Numbered from the stretch's first letter, positions 8,849 through 20,589 are shown. The stretch is 64,000 bases of DNA from Chloranthus sessilifolius (GCA_021018995.1 CM037587.1:86921251-86985250), one strand, 5' to 3'. Translations and numbers: made by a program. The notes: a model not told the origin generated them from the sequence alone.

Positions 8849-11799
8849 ATGACTCCAGGTTTACTCCACGGAATTCCAGACGACCAAAATCTGGAAAAGC
8901 AGATTGAGAAGCAAATGGGATGCATGGCGGGATTCCTTCAACTATTCGATCGCCATCAGATTTTGGTCGGAAAAAGACTCTACACAACCAAACGTCTTCC
9001 CTCTACACCGGTTGGATTTATCGTCATGTTGTAATCAGTTATTTGATTATTTTTTTTCCTTAAAAATGATTTCTTTGATTAATTTTGTTTCTTGGTATCG
9101 AATTCCAGGCTGTCGATTCAGAGAAATCCATCGCTTCTCCGGCATTCTCCAGAGACCTCCTGGATCAGCAACCGCAACTTCGATCACCTTCGCCGGGAAC
9201 ACATTCTCCGGCACCTGTAACACCAAAGCAGCCGGAGATTCCGGCGAGATCGCCGTCGCCCCTTCCGCTTCCGGTTTTCGAAGTGAAGGACGGTTTGAGA
9301 TCTTCGTGGAAGTTGAGAGAAGCTCCGAGGCTTTCGCTCGATAGCAGAGCGACGGTTGATGGAAAGGGAAGCCTATATCCGAGAGAGATCAGAACGAACT
9401 CGGCGATTTTCTCTCCCAATCGATGCGAAAACTCGGCGGATGAGAACGGAGATAAGGATCGCCGGTCCCCTAGCGTCGTTGCGAGGCTGATGGGACTTGA
9501 AGCGTTGCCAGAAGTCGTCGAGGGTGATTCGTTCAAGAAATCCGAGCTCCGGAGATCCGCTTCGGAATCTAGAGTTTCTAGAGATTTACTTCAATACAGA
9601 TTCATCGACGGGAATAATTTCCAGATCAAGCAACTGCATCAGCAGCAGCCGAATTCTAAGCACAATGCGAAGTCAAAACAAAATGCCATTATCGAAGATA
9701 GATCCAAGGTTCGAAAGCCGCAGGATTCGGCGCATTTTTGCGGTAGAAAGCCGGCCACATTTGAACCATCGAAAGGTCCGAACGGAGGTTTTGCAAATTC
9801 ACAGAGGAAGAGTTTCTTTGATTCGGAAGATTTCTTTCCTGAGCCTAAGCGGGCGGGATCTCTTTACGGAGAGATTGAAAAACGGCTCAAGATGAGAGGA
9901 ATCGATGAGCCGAGTAAGGATCTGGAGACTCTGAAGCAGATCCTCGAAGCTCTGCAACTCAAAGGGCTTTTACATTGTAATAAACCAGAGGAGAAGATAG
10001 GCCACCGGAATTTCGTCTGCGATCGGAGTTTCTTCTCTTACGAAGACGCTCCGATCGTCGTCATGAAGCCGGTGAAATCGCCTGCTTCGATCAATCGGGC
10101 GGGGAGGGCAGGGAACGAATCTCCACCGTCGAATTCAAGATCCAAAGTAGGTGTCCGTCGGAATATCGTTGAGGAGGTGTTACCGCTGGCGAGGCCGAGA
10201 CGAGACCTCACGATCGTTAATCGTAGCAGTCCGAAGAGTCCATGTTCTTTGGAGAGGAGAAGATCGTTGACCAGTGAGACTCAGAAGAAGACAAAGGATT
10301 CGTGCGATCGAAAAAGCCCGAAAATTGGAGGCAAGAAAACGGTATCGGATCTGGCGACGAGTAGATCTCCGAGAAGCCGAAAACCATTGGGTTCTGAAAC
10401 TTGTCCAAAGACGAGGATTTCATCTCCAACGGAAGACGAATCCTCTACTATTTCTGAGAGGAGCATAAGTGCTTCTTCTCAAATCGATTCCGAGGTATTT
10501 AAAAAATAAAAATTGTTTGGATAAAAGAAATTAATATTTATTTTCTTTTTATGTAATGGATTCTGATATAATGCAGTTGCAGAGAGGGAAAGGAGAGGAT
10601 TACAGAGAAGGAAGAAGCCTGTTGGAGAGATGTGATAAGTTGCTCAACAGCATAGCGGAGTTTACAGCGACGGAGCAGCAGCCGAGTCCAGTTTCAGTTC
10701 TCGACTCGTCTTTCTACAAAGACGACGCTTCTCCTTCCCCTGTTTTGAACCGTTGCATCAACTTCAAAGGTAACCAACCACCACTTTTTTATTTTTATTA
10801 TGGCTCATTTTAGTGCCGAATATTTTAAAATGCGCTGCCGCTAGTCCTCTGCCAGACGAACACTGCTTTCGTTTAGTGTTGGTTAGGAAAAATGATCACC
10901 GGATACCATTCATTATTTGCACCTGGTAAAACTGTAATCTCACCCACCATTCACTGCTTTGAAACGATGGATCCTCAGATCATGGGTGTGTACCATCTGA
11001 CGTTACAATTGACACACATCTAAAACGACTGAGTGCAAATAATGGTACCAAACAACCAAAGCTCGCTCATTTTTGTTAAATTAGTAACTGAAATGACCAC
11101 AATGCCATCAGTTTCCCTCTCGTTTTAGGGTCGTTTTTCGCCTTAATATCCCACTAATCATTCTCCTTTCATGATGCATCATCGCTAGATCAATTCGCCG
11201 AACAAGAAGACGATCAATGGAGTCCGCTTATCTCGCCCATTCGATCCAAATCTGATGACACTGAATTTGTCTACGTCTCTGAAATCCTCAGATTTTCCTA
11301 TACATTTGAGACCCATGAAAGGAGTCACAAAAGAACACCATCTGGAGACTCGGACGTCTTCTCATTACTCGAAAAACAACAATGCACAACGAAGTCCTCT
11401 TCCACTAAATCCTCAAAACTCCAGAGAAAGCTCCTCTTCGACACCGTGACTGAAATCCTCGACCGAAAGAGGCACGTGTCGCAGTGGAAAGCATTTTCTG
11501 GGGTAAATTCCGGTACCCGAAAACAGTCATTGTTGGGACAGGTATTGTCGGAGTTGCAGAGAATCCGGGAGAGACCTCCTGCCGAAGGCATACTTGAGAT
11601 CGTATGCGGGCTGCTCGAGAAGGACATGGCCGGCGATGCGGTGGACGGATGGGGAGGTCACTCGGTGGAGATGTCGGAAGCGGTGTTGGACATCGAAAGG
11701 TCAATTTTCAAAGATCTGGTCGCTGATACAATCAGAGATCTTGCAGCTTTTGGTCGCAAATTTGAAGCTCAGGCATCCAGAAGGAAACTTGTTTTTTGA
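8849..11799 (+). CDS. LONGIFOLIA / TON1-recruiting-motif (TRM) family protein, TRM3/TRM4-like, 783 aa
   Basis: I read four exons: 8849-9010, 9109-10494, 10577-10769 and 11189-11799. All introns are GT-AG, phases match, and the total is 2352 bases (783 codons plus stop). Exon 1 has the N-terminal family signature MGCMAGFLQLFDRHQI (from about residue 23). Exon 2 has the DUF3741-type motif SPSVVARLMGLEALP (residues 174-188) in a Ser/Arg/Pro-rich, disordered region. Exons 3-4 make the DUF4378 region: RSLLERCDKLL, WSPLISPIRSKSDDTEFVYV, MSEAVLDIERSIFKDL and the terminal RRKLVF. Known family members bind microtubules, recruit TON1 and promote longitudinal cell expansion. The length is somewhat below the roughly 900-1000 residues I recall for related Arabidopsis members. 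The first ATG fits the conserved N terminus. No stop or frameshift was found, so this is the one gene here that looks functional. Paralogue assignment (TRM3/4 versus LNG1/2) is tentative. Confidence 0.92.
10880..11060. mobile_element. MITE remnant in intron 3 of the TRM-like gene
   Basis: The ends ATACCATTCATTATTTGCAC (10899-10918) and GTGCAAATAATGGTACC (11034-11050) are inverted copies. The middle (CTGTAATCTCACCC...GATCCTCAGATCATGGGTGTG) matches a repeat family seen again near 12350-12530 and, more loosely, the fold-back element at 40045-40455. It lies wholly within the intron. Confidence 0.6.
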
Positions 11800-12349
11800 A
11801 TTGAATGAGGGAGGGAGGAAAGTATTTTCCCAGGCTGAGATTTTGTGATTAAATATCATCTCAATCTCATACCTATGTATGGTTTAAGATTCAAATATAA
11901 AAATTGGGGGGGGGGTGGACTGGGGTATTGGTAGAGCCCACCAACAATGAAAAGTGAGTCTCCACCGTCTGATCATGCTTGTAAACCAATGCATGAGTAT
12001 CTGATGAAGAGGTGTGGAGCACGCTGCACAGAGTGATTAGAACATTGAGCTATTAAATTGGAAAAACATATGATGGGCTATGTTCAGGTGTAATCAGTTT
12101 TAACACTATTTAGGGGTTGGGTTCGCGGCTTCCACAACTTCATATAGGCTAACAGTCACCTTCGAAATGCTTTGTGCGTCGAAATGCTTGTATCCTGTTC
12201 TGGTATTAATACATGTGAACTGTTAAAAAATATAGCTGATGAATGGAATCCAGAGAGATGAGTTCTTCATGTCCAACTGATTAGAGCTATATTTAGGTCG
12301 GGGGGTTTAAAAACCAATACTACATATTGGCATGTCTGCTAGGGTCATA
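11800..12349. other. 3' flank of the TRM-like gene
   Basis: This presumably holds the 3' UTR, but no polyadenylation site can be fixed by eye. No other gene was seen. Confidence 0.5.
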
Positions 12350-12538
12350 TCAGATGGGTACCATTATTTTACACCCTGTAAAGCTGTGACCTCACCCAAT
12401 CTACCCCAGCCGCCCCCTGAGCACTTTGAATCAGAGGATGGTGATTGTTTTTCATTCAAATCTACTACACATTGGATCTTGATTCTTGAGGTCATAGGCG
12501 TACAATCAGACGATGAGTTTTTTACTACTTAGATATAA
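12350..12538 (+). repeat. Partial copy of the TRM-intron MITE family
   Basis: The text GGGTACCATTATTTTACACC..GTAAAGCTGTGACCTCACCC parallels 10897-10950. The right end is degraded. An open frame across it (12332-12532) is a by-product of the repeat. Confidence 0.5.
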
Positions 12539-12828
12539 GAGCATCTCCAGCACGAGAGCTAAAAGAGAGGTAGCAGCTATTAGAGCTCTTCAAACTTTCA
12601 AAAGTATCCCAGTTAGCTATTACTGTAGCAAGAGAGGTAAAATAATAAAAAATAATTTTTAGGTATAAAACACTTTCTCTCTCCTCTGTTTCTCTCTCTT
12701 TAAAATAATATTCTAAAGAAAGAATTAGTTAAAATAGAGTGTCTGTTGGAGTATTTTTTATTGTAGTAATAGCTCAATTGGTGTTTAGCTATCCAAATTT
12801 AGCTCTCCTTGTTAGAGGTGCGAGTAGT
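12539..12828. mobile_element. MITE with GAGCATCTCC...GAGAGCTAA inverted ends
   Basis: The left end GAGCATCTCCAGCA..GAGAGCTAA and the complement of the right end (GC.CCTCTAACAAGGAGAGCTAA) pair imperfectly. The inside is AT/CT-rich with repeated AGCTATTA and TAGCTC words. The end sequence resembles widespread plant hAT-type MITEs, but the superfamily is not proven because no clear target duplication was found. Confidence 0.55.
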
Positions 12829-13639
12829 GGCCAAATTCTCCGATTTGACAAAGTCAACCATGTGATCTTTTGAAAAAATGAATAAAATTATAATTATTCA
12901 CAATTTTTTCAGAAGATAGAATCCTAAAATTTGAGTAATTATTTGCTAATTTCTTGAAGTTTTCCAACATTTTTCTCAATTTTTTTATTAATATATTTTT
13001 ATAATTTTTTATATTATACCCAATTTTGGATCCTTTTCTCTTGAATTTGGCAAATTTTGCGGGATTTTCCTAAATTTTTTTACAAGCCGATTTATTCTCC
13101 AACCCCTCGATTTGGTCATTATACCATGCAGCATGTCTTTTGAGGTGAGATTGCTGAGTGGCAGGGAATATAAAAAAGAGTCATCTAAATATTCCAATGC
13201 TGTAAAATTTCAGTTTTCAATCTAATGTCCGATGCGGCAAAATATTCGTTTTTGTCCATCCAGTGCCTAATACGGCCAAGTTCAAAGTGTCTTCTTGTGG
13301 TTGGTACTGGTTTTTGGTGTCATCCATGAAAATGGCCCGCGTTTAGGATCACCATCCCTGTAAAAAGAGTTAAAATGACATTAATAGGATTTGTTCGATA
13401 GATTTTGCAATTAGAGGACCCTTTAAAGGAATGGTTGAGCTAATTAAAATAGATAAATAGGCGTAATCGCTCAATCATAGGTAGACCTTTGAGTGTCCCA
13501 CTTTTCACACTTATGTGACTACGTGACGACTTCCAATGCATGGAAGTCCCTCCGTACAGTCACAAAGACATATGAACTGTTTCAAGGCCAAGAATGAGTG
13601 GCAACCATTTTAGACTAACTCTGTGAGCAATTCCAAGTA
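12829..13639. other. Intergenic, no gene seen
   Basis: AT-rich sequence without a recognisable gene or repeat boundary. Confidence 0.5.
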
Positions 13640-14560
13640 GGGTTTTTTTGCATATACTCTCTGCCGTCTTAATTAGTTGTAAGTTTTAAGTTTTTAAACG
13701 GAAAGTCTATTTTACTTTTAATGAAACTAATATTTTAAAAATATTATAATTTTAAAAGGCCTTTTATTCATCTATATTTACAAGTCATGTCATTAAAGTT
13801 TATCACCATTCTAAAAGACCCTTTATTCACCTTTATTTATAAGTTATGTCATTATAAGTTACCACTATTTTAAAAGGAGTACTTTTAAATCTACTGACAA
13901 AATTTTTTAGTTCACTCACACTGAAACACATCGACTGCATTGAATCAAAAAATGGGGATTGTTTATCGTCCCAATCTTTCATGAGATCGATCTTTAGATT
14001 ATGGGTGTACCATCAGACGGTCGATTTTTTATTTCATGTGGTACACCCATAAAAGTCACCTTAATATCAATTTTAAGCATGCACGCGCTGTTAAGGTCAT
14101 TTTTCTGAGATGTGTGCCACGTGAAATAAAACACTGACTGTCTAATGGTACGATCATGATCTCAAGATCCATTGTGTGAAAGATTGGGAGGATAAATGAT
14201 CTCCATCGTTCGATTCGATTCAATTCAATCAACGTGTTTTAGCGTGGGTGAGCTTAAAGATTCAGTGGGTGGATTTAAAGGTACTCTTCTAAAAGGCTGT
14301 TCATTCACCCATCAGATTCAAGATTCATCAGATGGGTGATTTCCCATTAAAGTATGCCAACGTTTGGACGAATACTCAACTAATGGAGGATTTGTGGCAA
14401 ACGGTGTAATTATTCTTTAAAAGAAAACCTTGAATCTACATAGTCCACTTAAAATACCCTTCCCTCAAATTTCCTATATGATTCAAGACCCATCAAATGA
14501 AAGACCAATTGGTATTGACGATACTTATCGATACAATTTTTTTTCTCGGTATTGGCCGAT
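13640..14560 (-). mobile_element. Deletion derivative of the window's MULE (copy A)
   Basis: It starts with GGTTTTTTTGCATATAC, the same terminus as the 7.4 kb MULE at 33386-40770. It then follows, in reverse complement, the MULE's right-hand 1 kb (about 39765-40770), including the GAATGGTGGTAAAC duplicated block and the nested fold-back element (13878-14285 here, 40045-40455 there). It stops near the CGGTATTGGCCGAT text. No second terminus was found, so it is either truncated or non-autonomous with a lost end. Confidence 0.72.
13878..14285. repeat. Fold-back element nested in MULE copy A
   Basis: The two arms are long imperfect inverted repeats: TTAGTTCACTCACACTGAAACAC on the left against GTGTTTTAGCGTGGGTGAGCTTAAAGATTC.GTGGGTGGATTTAAAGGTAC on the right. 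The same arms bound 40045-40455, and related text makes up 15171-15874. Confidence 0.7.
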
Positions 14561-15170
14561 CCTTAGAACCTGGGTTGCCAAATAAGGCCGATTTTATCGG
14601 TTTATCCTCCAGCTTTGTTGTATCCAAGTGGAGTTTACTAAAAGTTACGTCATAACTCATAATGCAGATTGAGTATTTTCATTATTGGGTCATCTTCGGC
14701 ATTATCGACATCAAGAGAATATCAAGCTTATAAAGAGTCTATTGTGTCGAAAACTTGCTCCTTCAACTATGAAGACCCTAAAAATCAGTGATGACTAGGT
14801 TGTCAATGGGTTGGGGCAGACCAAAATTTTGACAGCCGATCGGACTCGAGCCCCTACTTCATTTGACCCGATTCGGTTCAAAGCCCCCTTATTTTCTAGA
14901 TTGTATATAAAATATTGTGTCCATCCAACCTTTTAATCTACCCCACAAAACCCGAGCTTTGAGGTGTAATTATGGATTAGAAAATTTTCAAATTTGATTG
15001 ATTGCTACCATTTGATGAATCACTGATTATATAATTGATCGAATTCACTACTATATTATCGTTAGTATAATGATAATCATTATATAATAATGGTGTAGTG
15101 CTTCATATTATCATTATGTACAAAAAAATTATCTTTTCATTTTATTTTAGGAATTGAATTGCCTAACCGT
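14561..15170. other. Intergenic with GACCCGATTCGG-rich repeat trace
   Basis: 14800-14890 carries GGGTTGGGGCAGACC...TTTGACCCGATTCGG text like the MITE at 5352-5660. Otherwise AT-rich with no gene. Confidence 0.4.
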
Positions 15171-15700
15171 CTTTGAGTTCACCCATGCTAAAACACATTG
15201 AATCAGACGATGGAGATCGTTTAGGCATACCATTAGACGATCAGTATTTTATTTCATGGCACACATCTCAAAAAAGTGACCTTAACATCACGTACACGGT
15301 TAAAATTAATTTTAAGGTCATTTTTTTTGGGTATGTACCACATGAAATAAAAAGCCAACCGTCTAATGGTGCCACCATGATCTCAAAATCCATCGTGTGA
15401 AAGGTTGGGACGATAAACAATCTCCATAGTCCGATTCAATGCAGTCAACCGTCTGATGATGCCACCATGATCTCAAGATCCATCGTGTGAAAGGTTGGGA
15501 CGATAAACGACCTCCATCGTCCAATTCAATGCAGTCAACTGTCTGATGGTGCCACCATAATCTCAAGATACATCGTGTGAAAGGTTGGGACGATAAATGA
15601 TCTCCATTGTTCGATTCAATGCAGTCAACCGTCTAATGGTGCCTCCGTGATCTCAAGATCCATCGTGTGAAAGGTCGTGACAATAAAAGATCTCCATAAA
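15171..15700. repeat. Fold-back family copy expanded into a 90-bp tandem array (~3.8 units)
   Basis: The word GCCACCATGA recurs at 15371 and 15461, then GCCACCATAA at 15551 and GCCTCCGTGA at 15641, a spacing of exactly 90. Each unit contains ATCTCAAGATCCATCGTGTG, AAAGGTTGGGACGATAAAC and TTCAATGCAGTCAAC, which is part of the fold-back family arm. Because 90 is a multiple of three, the array leaves an artificial open frame on the minus strand with repeated WWHHQTVDCIE; it is not a gene. Confidence 0.88.
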
Positions 15701-15874
15701 AAAAGAGTAGTTTTAAATCCACCCACCAAATCTTTGAGTTCACTCACACTCAAAAACATTGACTGCATTGAATTGGACGATAGAGGTCGTTTATCGTCCC
15801 AACCTTTCACATGATGGATCTTGAGATCATGGTGGCTCAAAGATTTGGTGGGTGGATTTAAAACTACTCTTTTT
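15700..15874. mobile_element. 175-bp MITE with a perfect 39-bp terminal inverted repeat
   Basis: The left arm at 15700-15738 begins AAAAAGAGTAGTTTTAAATC; the right arm at 15836-15874 is its exact reverse complement over 39 bases. The centre (TTGGACGATAGAGGTCGTTT...CATGATGGATCTTGAGATCATGG) belongs to the same family as the adjacent array. Perfect arms suggest a recent element or gene conversion. Confidence 0.78.
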
Positions 15875-16635
15875 TGTAAGTGGAGGGCCGCCAACTCTAA
15901 TCACGTGTAGAGGATGACAATTTAGTAATTTAATTTAAAAAAGTATTTAGGCTATTCTTTAACTGCTGATTAATCATTTAAAGTTGCATCGTGTTTTATA
16001 AACACCAAAATACTAATTAGTGATTTTAGAGTAAATAGCTGTAATATCAGCATAACTCAGGGGTATTTACAAAAAACTATTCCAACTATAAAATAGTAGT
16101 TCATATATTGAATTGAAATGAACTTAAAAATGGCTCATTAGAGATATCAGCCATCCAATCTATGATCTCTAATCTGGACAGTCTACTTTATTTAGTTTTT
16201 AAGATTGTTGTTTAGTAAAATGCACTAATTAGATGGCTTTAATCTATCTTTAAATGGCTCCATTTTTCGGCCATGTGAATCATGCTTTCGAGCAATCCAT
16301 TTCAAACCTCAACTAATATATTAAATTAAAGTGAGCTGAAAAATATAATGATTGAAATTTCCACCGTCCAATCTCTGCTGCACTTTAGTGTTACATAAGG
16401 ACATAATCATATGATTTGAGCAATACAAGCTATCAAAGCTGGTGGTCATTTATTTAATGGAAGTGCTCAAAATCGTCACTTATGAATACTTTAAGGGAGC
16501 AATTATTTGCACTAGGAAGTAGGCCCTTCCACCGAATATAAAGAAATAATTGGTGTGATTTGAAGTTCATGATATATAGCTCTTCAATGCATAAGAAAGA
16601 AGTAAAAAACAATATTTATCATATAATCTATTGTA
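15875..16635. other. Intergenic, no gene seen
   Basis: AT-rich sequence; nothing recognised. Confidence 0.5.
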
Positions 16636-16728
16636 ATCAAGCATTGACTAAGATAATAGCCTTCGACTATATTTAATTATAGTCAAGTATTGACTAAGAT
16701 AATAGCCTTTGACTATATTTAATTATAT
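16636..16728 (+). repeat. 46-bp tandem duplication (2 copies)
   Basis: The unit ATTGACTAAGATAATAGCCT and its continuation occur at 16641 and again at 16687 with few differences. Confidence 0.9.
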
Positions 16729-16884
16729 AATAATAATTATATTTCAGTCTAATCTTTTGCCCTTAATATCTTTAAATCATAGCCTCCAAATCAAACGATA
16801 TAAATGGTGTTTTAACATAACAATGATGGCTCCCATATTTGAAATGTTCAACGTACGTATACGATTGCACATATTTTGAAATGA

Positions 16885-17182
16885 TTGATATTCAAGTACA
16901 CTTATTATCGACAACTCTAAATCTTCTTGTAGGTGCATTGTTGAGTTAGTCTACAATGGATATCCACTCATGATGAGTGGACATTGCAATCCATATGTCC
17001 ATTTGAATGAGTGACTTGCACCTACTTTCAATGCATGGAAATCCATGCAAGTCAACCAATCAAATGATATGTGGATTGCAAAATCCACTTATGTTGAGTG
17101 GACGCCCATTGTAGACCAACTCTATTTTTAAATAGTTGACATTCAACTACACTTATCATCGGACAACTCTAATCTTCTCATA
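16885..17182. mobile_element. MITE (16943-17122) between ~48-bp direct repeats
   Basis: The inner element has long inverted arms: GAGTTAGTCTACAATGG...TGAGTGGACATTGCAATCC at the left and the complement GGATTGCAAAATCCAC...CCATTGTAGACCAACTC at the right. Outside it, TTGATATTCAAGTACACTTA at 16885 and TTGACATTCAACTACACTTA at 17136 start matching flanks of about 48 bases. That is far longer than a transposition target duplication, so the element lies between copies of a segmental duplication. Confidence 0.7.
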
Positions 17183-18329
17183 CACAACATTATTTTAATG
17201 ATGCATGTATAACAGATTTTTACGTGGCAAACTATAAATTACTGCCCTAACCTGTATTATTGGCTTCACTGTGCTTGCATCGCACTACATCAGCAATAAG
17301 TTGAATGATCCGTCATTTCCCATTTATCATATGACATTGTCCTTAAGCAAATATGTATGCTAGGTGGCTTAAATATGGCCAATTTGTGCAAACAATGGCC
17401 CAAGTCACTCTCAATAAAATATCCCCAATCGGGGATATTAAAAGAAAATTATAAACATAGGATTTGTTGAGGGCAAAGTAAATTGAGCTCCACTTAGTTG
17501 CAGTCAATTATATCTCGCAAGATCAGTAGCTTGCTTTTGTTGCATATAAAACTTGTCCTCCATAATCCATATATCACTATAACACTATTCGAAAGTGTAT
17601 CATTGGTTTAACTTGGTGGTTGGTAGTTGGTACATGGGATTGCTCGGTGTTGGCATGTCCTTTTTGCATTAATTTTCTCATAGTCTATCTTCGTCTTAAT
17701 TTTGCAAAGAAAAGAACTTTGAGATGATTGGCACATATCACATAGTAGATGTTGAATTCCATGTTGCACACATTCGCGATCAATGATGTCTATATCATGA
17801 CCTTAAGATGTAATGTGTGAAATTTTAGGATCATATGATTCAAGGCATTCAAGTGGAATCCTTAGTTGTGGAGCAAGAATATTTGGTTGCAAAAATTCTA
17901 CTCTATTATAGAGCCAGTAATGCAATTTTGTCCCATCGATGGTGGGCCCCCCAAACTCCAATTGTCTTCTTGATGGGGGCATGTCTAGGTAGCACCTTTG
18001 GTTTCTTGCATCCTTCTTTTAATCATCAAACCCTTTGTTATCCATTTGGTTGCACAAATTTTAATAAAGCTTTGGAATTATGGGTTCCCGCCCAAAATGC
18101 TAGGCCCCATGTCATCCTTCTAGGGAGCAGGAGCATACGCTTGTCCTCTCTTTAATTTCTCACTCAATACCAGCTGTCTTTTGCCATCGACGTCGACTGT
18201 TTACGGCCATCCTATGAAAATCTGTCGCATGTTAAGATGAACGGTAGCGATAGGTCAAGGACAATGTCATATTGAGGACATCATTCAATGACTGCTGCTG
18301 ATGCGGCACAATGAGCATTCAAGGAAATA
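17183..18329. other. Intergenic, no gene seen
   Basis: A 106-codon open frame at 17835-18155 lacks any recognisable domain or splice context; I treat it as chance. Confidence 0.45.
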
Positions 18330-18612
18330 TGTTCGAGCCCAATGAAACCCGATTCCTAAACCTATATGACCCAATTCAAAACTCCCATGCCCTAATTTTC
18401 TTTGAATTGATATATAATATCAGGTTGGGTTGGGTTGATCCGATCTGGCTCTTTTTTTAGGTCTTGATCCCACTTTTTAGTCAACCCGATGCTTACCTCA
18501 TGCTTGACCCAATCCGGCGTGTCAAGTTTCTGTACCCAACTCGGTAAAAAAATTGAGTTGGACGAATTAGGGTACATGTCTGACCCGACCTGTCGACAAC
18601 CCACCCGCATTC
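18330..18612. repeat. GACCCGA/TCGGGT-rich MITE-like repeat
   Basis: Dense GGGTTGGGTTGATCCGATC and ACCCGACCTGTCGACAACCC text resembles the inverted-end element at 5352-5660. Ends are not sharply defined. Confidence 0.4.
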
Positions 18613-19068
18613 GTCCAAATGTACATTTATATTAGACGATCAAATGTAACAATATTTAATAATTTACCGTCAAAATTTATATTATACCCATGCTCAATTC
18701 AAATTTTATATTATAAAATTATTAAATAATAAAATTAATTCTACCCATAGCGAACCCGGTTTGCATGATAATAGTAAATTGCGAACCCAAAATTCAAATT
18801 GAGCGAAAAATCGGACCTTTGGCTGATAACTAACTTACCTTGAGCCCAACTTTGTAAGTAGGAGAGTATAGACGTCACCTTATTCTAAGGCAATTAGGCA
18901 AAACTCAAATTTGGTTTCTAAGTGGAATAGTCTGATGTTTGATACATATAACTATTACTCCAATTTGGAACTTTAGTTTTTTGTAGACCAACCAGACACT
19001 ATAATTTTAATAAATGTTATGGAAACATATGATTTTAATAAATTAAAAACTTTCGAAAAAGCTAAAAG
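18613..19068. other. Intergenic, no gene seen
   Basis: AT-rich sequence without features. Confidence 0.45.
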
Positions 19069-19314
19069 GTACCTGTATTTACAGCCGAAGATTCTATATC
19101 TACAACCGTGAGTATCTATAGTTAAAACAGTTGACTACCTTGAATCACACAATTGAGATTGTTTTTACTCCCAATCTCTGGCCCAAATAGATCTTAAGAT
19201 CATGATCAACCTATATGCCACTCAGATATTGATTTGACCCCAAAAATGACCTGAGAACACTTTTTTAGAGACCTTGACTACATAGACCAAATCTTCGGCT
19301 GCAAATACAGGTAC
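19069..19314. mobile_element. 246-bp MITE with GTACCTGTATTT inverted ends
   Basis: The left end GTACCTGTATTTACAGCCGA (19069-19088) continues into AGATT. It is mirrored at the right by AATCTTCGGCTGCAAATACA and GGTAC (19290-19314), about 25 bases of inverted repeat with one mismatch. The centre contains the CACACAATTGAGATTG..CCCAATCTCTGGCCC text of the local fold-back family. No target duplication was recognised. Confidence 0.65.
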
Positions 19315-20589
19315 TCAAAATCAAAATTGCGAATCACAAATTGATGTAAATAACATTAAAAGCGGCCTAAAAAATTCAATGAATATTATATAAACTGTTA
19401 CTTTCTACTAGGGCATGGTACATGGTACACTTCTCTCTGGGTACCTATACACTGTAGGCCTCTGTGCATTAAGGGTTGTGGTCCCTGTAGAGGCAGGTGA
19501 GGTGCCTACACCTCTAGTGTGTACCACCTAGGCAAGGTTGGAAAATGGAATAGCTCTGCACCTTCAGATAGATATGGGCAATACATGGTGCACCATATGG
19601 CCAACAGTAGCATTGGCAGTGGCAGCAGATGTACTATCTTATGCATCTAATGGCATATGTTACTCTAAATGTCCTCTGTTTTCGTGTACCATCAAAGGGG
19701 ACCACTCTTTATTTATTTATATATATATTTTTCCAAAGTTTAATGAGGGATCACCAATCACCATTCCTCAACAGATAGCATCCTTACATTCCTCATATTT
19801 TAGGCCATGGCAGACTTCTAGGAATTTTACCTAACCTTTATTTATTAACCTCTTATTTTACCTAACCTTTTAATGAGTTTTCCATAGTTATTCTTAATAA
19901 TTATTTATTTTTAGGCCATGGCAGATGATTAATGTATCATTTAATGAATTTTACTATATTTTAAGAGCCTTAAAATGGGTGTTATAAGTTGTCTATGATT
20001 TGATGCATGAACTTTTAGAATAGTTGATATGAAAAATTATAATTGTAGGACAGATTTGTTGAGGACAAAGTGCACACGGGCTGATGATGTGACCGATTTG
20101 TATTAATTGGGCCCCACAGCACTTGCAGCCAATTGCCGCATCACATCAATCACCTGTACTTTGGCTTCATAAAATATGCCCTCAATATAACATTGTCCTA
20201 ATTGATAGTATGTAACTAAGGTGCACGAGTGCCAGGTAACGGGGTACTCATGGACTTTTTGGAATGAGGATACACCATATGTTCCAATTGGTACAATGAT
20301 ATTAAGGTTTTTGGTGATAAAGTTTGACATAAAACATGATCTCTATTATTTGATTCAACGCAATCAAAGGCATAAAAATTAATGGTATGTAAATCCAAGT
20401 ATCCAACATATATATATATATTCTACTTGAAATGTAATTTTAAAGAAAAAGAAACAACTAGTTGAAAAATGTAAAATGAGTAAAGGCCTGTTATGGGGTT
20501 TTATGCATCCTTGCTCTCCCACCTCGTGAGGGTTTTTCCTTGTGTTTTCTCTTCTTTTCTTCATTCAATATTTTTGTTGTCTTCTAGTG
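19315..20589. other. Intergenic, no gene seen
   Basis: A short direct repeat TTTTAGGCCATGGCAGA occurs at about 19799 and 19911. The open frames at 19538 and on the minus strand near 20100-20560 lack recognisable similarity. Confidence 0.4.

Noticed and set aside
9165-9536. Minus-strand and alternate-frame open stretches across the TRM exons (also 8598-8987, 9497-9895, 10217-10468, 11325-11704)
   Set aside because: They overlap the well-supported TRM reading on the + strand; the GC-rich Ser/Arg-rich exon keeps other frames open.
15361-15700. CRISPR-like regular repeats
   Set aside because: Units are contiguous 90-bp tandem copies without unique spacers, in a plant nuclear context.
15363-15894. 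Minus-strand open frames with repeated WWHHQTVDCIE
   Set aside because: Produced by the 90-bp tandem array and the inverted MITE next to it; the period is a multiple of three. No start context or similarity.
17835-18155. 106-codon open frame
   Set aside because: No recognisable domain, no conserved neighbours, ordinary AT-rich intergenic setting.
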